From positions 74,257-82,822 of the forward strand of contig DIOL01000008.1 in the NCBI GenBank assembly GCA_002423895.1: DNA of 8,566 nt, read 5' to 3'. How positions within the stretch are numbered: the first letter of the stretch is position 1; every line of letters begins with the position of its first letter. This document shows positions 5,819 through 8,566 of this stretch, one piece after another. Made by a program: the position numbers and the translations under genes. Origin of the DNA: Bacteroidales bacterium UBA5515. GTDB lineage: Bacteria; Bacteroidota; Bacteroidia; Bacteroidales; P3. A model generated the notes under the pieces. It saw only the letters and a list, made by a program, of their open reading frames with translations, had not been told where the DNA came from and did no database searches.

Positions 5819-7783
5819 TTATCGTGCGAAAATTTCGTTAAGCGTTTGAATTAAATTATCTCCTCTAAGGTTTTTAGCAATAATGTTTCCGTTTTCATCA
5901 ACCAATATATTTTGTGGAATAGATTCTAATTTGTATAATTTTACAACAATACTATTCCATTGTAAAAGATCAGAAACATTTTCCCAAACTAAACCATCAT
6001 CAATAATTCCTTTTAGCCAACTGTTTCTATCCTTATCAAGAGATACTCCTAATATATCAAAACCTTGAGAGTTAAATTTATTATATGCTTGAACTAAAAA
6101 TTTACTTTCATTTCTGCAAGGAACACACCATGAAGCCCAAAAGTCTATCAAAACATAACGCTTTCCTTTAATATAATCAGAAACTTTTACATCAACACCA
6201 TTAGCATTTGGAAGAGTGAAGTCAATTAACTTTTCTCCAATTTGTTCTTTTTTCTGAATATCTTTAATGTAATCCTTTAATAAGTAATATTGATACATCC
6301 TTTTTGCATCACCCTTCAATGCATTTATTATTTCTTTAAGTTGTATGTCGGATAAATAAGGTGCTAAATAACTACTAATTAAAAGAGGTGCGTAAAAAGA
6401 TGAAGGATTTTTTACAACATCATCCATCATGAATTGCATTGGATTCTTTGAATTATTACATCTATTGATAACATTAGCATAAATATCATTCTTTGGAGAA
6501 CCTTTAATAGAAATACTTTCTAAATTTTCTTTTGAACCAGTTATTTTTATATTATCATTTTCCATAAAGAATGAGAAGTCTCCATTTTTAGTAGGAAGAA
6601 TAATTTGAGCAACACATACAAAATCAACAACTCCTTTAAATTCAAATTTACCATCTGTAATTTGAGAAGTGTAATTTCTTTTTTCTCCGTTTTCCAAAAG
6701 TATGTTAAGTTTTACAACTCCATCAGAAACTCCTTCTATATCTGCAGCAATTGTATATCCATTAGTACTGGTTAACTCTTCAAGTTTGTCTGATAATTCG
6801 GAATGTTTAATGTTTTTAGCGATAATAATTCCTTTGTCATTTATTAAAACATTAAAAGGAATTGAGTTTACAAGGTATTGTTTTACAACATCACTTTGCC
6901 ACATCTTTAAATCAGAAACTTGTTCCCATTTAATATTATCTTCCTTAACAGCATTTTTCCAATCCTCCATATTCTTATCTAAAGAAACTCCTAAAACATC
7001 AAATCCTTTTGAAATATACTTTTCTCTCGCAGTATAAATATTATGATTTCCATCTCTACAAGTTTCATTCCATGAAGCCCAAAAATCAATCAATAAGAAT
7101 TTCTTTCCTCTTAAGTAATTATATAAATTGACTTGTTTACCATTAATATTATTTAATGTAAAGTTAGGAGCTTTTTGACCAACAGCAACATAATTCAGAG
7201 TCTTTTCTCTTTCTCTTAGTTTTAAATAATGATAAGTTTGGGTTGCAGGTTTTATTAAAGTGTTAAGAGTGCGATATAGTTCATCATAATCCCATTTGTA
7301 AGCTAAAAAAGAAGAAATAATATCAGCACAGAAAATATGTTCAGGATTATTTAAAACCCAATTTTCCAATCTTCCTAAATGTACATCGAAATCCTCACCT
7401 TTAAGTGCAGAAGTAACACTAACCCACTCATCGGTCCACTTTGAACCTTTAAAGATTGTTTTGCTTGCATTTTTTGCATCAATTTTTACTGTATATGTTG
7501 TAGGTTCAAGATAAATTCTAAAATCTCTAACTCCATTAATTGTTAAAAGAGCAGGAATAACCTCTTTTATTGGAGAGCGGAAAGTAAATTTACCATTTTC
7601 AACATATGCTGTATCAACCCTTTCATTCCCATCTCTAAAATATGAACGTAATGTAACAAATCCTTCTTTATCTCCTTTAATTTCACCATTAATAACATAA
7701 CCTTGTCCAAAAGGAACGGTTTGACAAAATGCAATTGACGCAAAAGCTATTGCAAAAACAAAACTAATAAGTCTCTTTATCAT
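5819..7783 (-). CDS. Secreted double-module DUF4369/TlpA-like thioredoxin protein
   Basis: A 654-residue protein with a type I signal peptide (MIKR, hydrophobic 5-19, probable cleavage at AFC-QT after residue 20), so periplasmic or otherwise extracytoplasmic. It is an internal duplication with a 314-residue period. Each half has a DUF4369-like beta domain (about 28-115 and 342-430), a helical linker and a TlpA/AhpC-TSA thioredoxin domain (about 202-340 and 515-654). The second thioredoxin has an intact WCVPC motif (C553, C556) and a SIP cis-proline at P623. The first reads WNETC: N239 replaces the leading cysteine while C242 and P309 remain. Relatives are thiol-disulfide reductases of the envelope. 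Here redox activity is expected only from the C-terminal half; the N-terminal half may bind substrate or be structural. It lies 17 bp after smpB and 15 bp before yitT copy B. The client protein is unknown. Confidence 0.88.
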   Translation of the reverse strand: MIKRLISFVFAIAFASIAFCQTVPFGQGYVINGEIKGDKEGFVTLRSYFRDGNERVDTAYVENGKFTFRSPIKEVIPALLTINGVRDFRIYLEPTTYTVKIDAKNASKTIFKGSKWTDEWVSVTSALKGEDFDVHLGRLENWVLNNPEHIFCADIISSFLAYKWDYDELYRTLNTLIKPATQTYHYLKLREREKTLNYVAVGQKAPNFTLNNINGKQVNLYNYLRGKKFLLIDFWASWNETCRDGNHNIYTAREKYISKGFDVLGVSLDKNMEDWKNAVKEDNIKWEQVSDLKMWQSDVVKQYLVNSIPFNVLINDKGIIIAKNIKHSELSDKLEELTSTNGYTIAADIEGVSDGVVKLNILLENGEKRNYTSQITDGKFEFKGVVDFVCVAQIILPTKNGDFSFFMENDNIKITGSKENLESISIKGSPKNDIYANVINRCNNSKNPMQFMMDDVVKNPSSFYAPLLISSYLAPYLSDIQLKEIINALKGDAKRMYQYYLLKDYIKDIQKKEQIGEKLIDFTLPNANGVDVKVSDYIKGKRYVLIDFWASWCVPCRNESKFLVQAYNKFNSQGFDILGVSLDKDRNSWLKGIIDDGLVWENVSDLLQWNSIVVKLYKLESIPQNILVDENGNIIAKNLRGDNLIQTLNEIFAR

Positions 7784-7800
7784 AATTTTTAGTGTATAAT

Positions 7801-8268
7801 TTAATGTTCTTTTTTCATCATTCTGTCCATCTCTCTTTTAGAGTCGTTGGCCTTAATGCTTTCTCTCTTATCGTAAGATTTTTTACCCTTAGCGAGAGCA
7901 ATCTCCAATTTCGCATAGCCTCTACTGTCAACAAACAACAAAACAGGGATAATGGTTAATCCTTTTTCTTTGGTTTTGGATAGGAGTTTTCTGAGTTCAT
8001 TTTTGTTTAAAAGAAGTTTCCTTGCTCTTTTTGCTTCGTGATTATAGTATGAACCAAACTTATATTCTGCAATATGGAGATTATTAACCCACAATTCCTC
8101 TCCAACAAAAGAACAATATGCATCAGACAAATTGGCTTTGCCTTGACGAATTGACTTTATTTCTGTTCCATACAATTGCATTCCAGCAACAAAAGACTGC
8201 AAAAGAAAGTATTCAAATGTAGCTCTTTTATTCCTTATATCAATAATATGTTTTTCTTCAATTTCCAT
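7801..8268 (-). CDS. smpB: SsrA (tmRNA)-binding protein SmpB
   Basis: A 155-residue SmpB, normal for the family. It binds tmRNA and brings it to ribosomes stalled on broken mRNAs for trans-translation. Counting from the chosen start, landmarks are NKRATFEYF (13-21), YGTEIKSIRQGKANLSDAY (33-51), NNLHIAEY (62-69), the RARKLLL loop (81-87) and the basic tail GKKSYDKRE (128-136), which enters the decoding site in known SmpB structures. The frame is open further upstream to an ATG at 8319, which would add 17 residues (MIIKVSIDFRKLLSLQP). I chose 8268 because SmpB proteins start shortly before the IRNKRA motif and because a promoter-like box lies within the extension. It is the first gene of the minus-strand cluster. 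The tmRNA gene ssrA is not in the window. Confidence 0.93.
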   Translation of the reverse strand: MEIEEKHIIDIRNKRATFEYFLLQSFVAGMQLYGTEIKSIRQGKANLSDAYCSFVGEELWVNNLHIAEYKFGSYYNHEAKRARKLLLNKNELRKLLSKTKEKGLTIIPVLLFVDSRGYAKLEIALAKGKKSYDKRESIKANDSKREMDRMMKKEH

Positions 8269-8274
8269 AGGTTG

Positions 8275-8282
8275 CAAAGATA
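8275..8282 (-). promoter_or_regulatory. Candidate -7 promoter box for smpB and the downstream cluster
   Basis: The minus strand reads TATCTTTG, a full match to TAnnTTTG, ending 6 nt before the ATG at 8268. If used, transcription would begin almost at the start codon, giving a leaderless or nearly leaderless smpB mRNA. No good TTTG -33 element is found at the usual spacing, so the call rests on this box alone. Confidence 0.3.
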
Positions 8283-8319
8283 GTAATTTTCTAAAATCAA
8301 TTGATACTTTTATAATCAA

Positions 8320-8500
8320 AAAAGAATTTCTTCTATTCTTTTACATTATTGTTCGTTAAAAAAAGAATATTTTCTCAAAATTTTGTCGAATGAGAATTAT
8401 AATAAGTGTAAATGCTATTTATTCAAGGTTATAAAGTAGATAAATTTGATTACAAACCTATTTAATAAGCTTTCAATCTAACTAAACTTCCTTTAGAACT
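8320..8500. other. A/T-rich intergenic region upstream of smpB, no gene seen
   Basis: No coding region is supported here. An inverted repeat, TATTCTTTT (8334-8342) against AAAAGAATA (8361-8369) with an 18-nt loop, is present but has no G-C-rich stem and no good T tract. Promoter-like matches are TAAATTTG at 8441-8448 (plus strand, with TTTA at 8418-8421 as a poor -33) and TAGGTTTG on the minus strand at 8453-8460 (no -33 found). Either could be chance in such A/T-rich sequence. Confidence 0.5.
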
Positions 8501-8566
8501 CAAAACAATGCCATTGTTTTGTCAAAACAACCGCATTGTTTTTGGCAAACAATGGCATTGTTTTAG
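8501..8566. repeat. Tandem array of a 22-bp palindromic unit (3 copies, cut by the window edge)
   Basis: The half-site CATTGTTTT begins at 8512, 8534 and 8556, exactly 22 bp apart. The opposite half, (A/C)AAACAATG or the variant AAAACAACC, begins at 8502, 8524 and 8546. The first unit is a perfect palindrome, CAAAACAATG-C-CATTGTTTTG (8501-8521). The third is nearly so, and the second has changes in its left arm. Because units are both tandem and palindromic, adjacent units can also pair: CATTGTTT (8534-8541) with AAACAATG (8547-8554), for example. The array may extend beyond the window. There are no unique spacers, so it is not a CRISPR array. Confidence 0.85.

Noticed and set aside
6702..7037. 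Plus-strand open frame of 111 codons opposite the thioredoxin gene
   Set aside because: Antisense shadow of a clear coding region; the amino-acid composition is that of reverse-complemented thioredoxin codons.
7724..7783. Lipoprotein signal with C20 in the double-thioredoxin protein
   Set aside because: The residue before C20 is phenylalanine, which does not fit a lipobox; cleavage after C20 as an ordinary signal peptide fits better.
8334..8369. Hairpin TATTCTTTT/AAAAGAATA as a terminator
   Set aside because: The stem has a single G-C pair, an 18-nt loop and no strong T tract on either strand.
8509..8566. Open frame on the plus strand starting at ATG 8509 and running to the window edge
   Set aside because: It lies wholly inside the 22-bp palindromic repeat. 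The unit length is not a multiple of three, so a coding repeat would shift frame each copy, and the peptide resembles nothing recognisable.
8501..8566. Possible start of a CRISPR array
   Set aside because: Units are 22 bp and contiguous, with no unique spacers between them, and no cas genes are in the window.

Overview
The window comes from a low-GC member of the phylum Bacteroidota, probably of the order Bacteroidales. Four things point there: a protein ending in a type IX secretion (T9SS) type A sorting domain, a DUF4369-plus-TlpA thioredoxin protein, gene starts without Shine-Dalgarno sequences, and TAnnTTTG boxes resembling the Bacteroidota -7 element. Genus or species cannot be read from the sequence. 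No tRNA, rRNA, CRISPR array, insertion sequence or phage gene was seen.

Layout, left to right. Positions 1-1089 (+) hold the 3' end of a large secreted or surface protein: four 51-residue cysteine-containing repeats with an exact 153-bp period, a fibronectin-III-like segment and the T9SS sorting tail. Next, 1221-2198 (+) encodes a complete PfkB-family sugar/nucleoside kinase of the kind annotated as adenosine kinase in this phylum, behind a plausible promoter. A strong hairpin at 2206-2238 separates it from a convergent gene cluster.

The rest is one co-directional minus-strand cluster read from right to left: smpB (8268-7801), a secreted protein made of two DUF4369-thioredoxin modules (7783-5819), two tandem YitT-family membrane proteins about 64% identical to each other (5803-4898 and 4817-3915), and a lipoprotein of the peptide-binding SBP_bac_5 family (3911-2217). 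Gaps are 17, 15, 80 and 3 bp, so the set is probably an operon, possibly with a second promoter or processing site in the 80-bp gap.

Functionally, SmpB rescues stalled ribosomes in the cytoplasm, while the other four products are envelope proteins. No peptide permease or ATPase gene accompanies the binding protein within the window. Its immediate neighbours are membrane proteins of unknown function, which is the most intriguing functional association here.

The least ordinary sequence structures are three. (i) A run of 22-bp palindromic tandem repeats lies at the right edge (8501-8566) and is cut by the window. (ii) A heptanucleotide repeat at the start of the binding-protein gene places four ATG codons exactly 7 nt apart. 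(iii) The two thioredoxin modules are asymmetric: the first has lost the leading cysteine of its CxxC motif. None of these amounts to a demonstrated new system.
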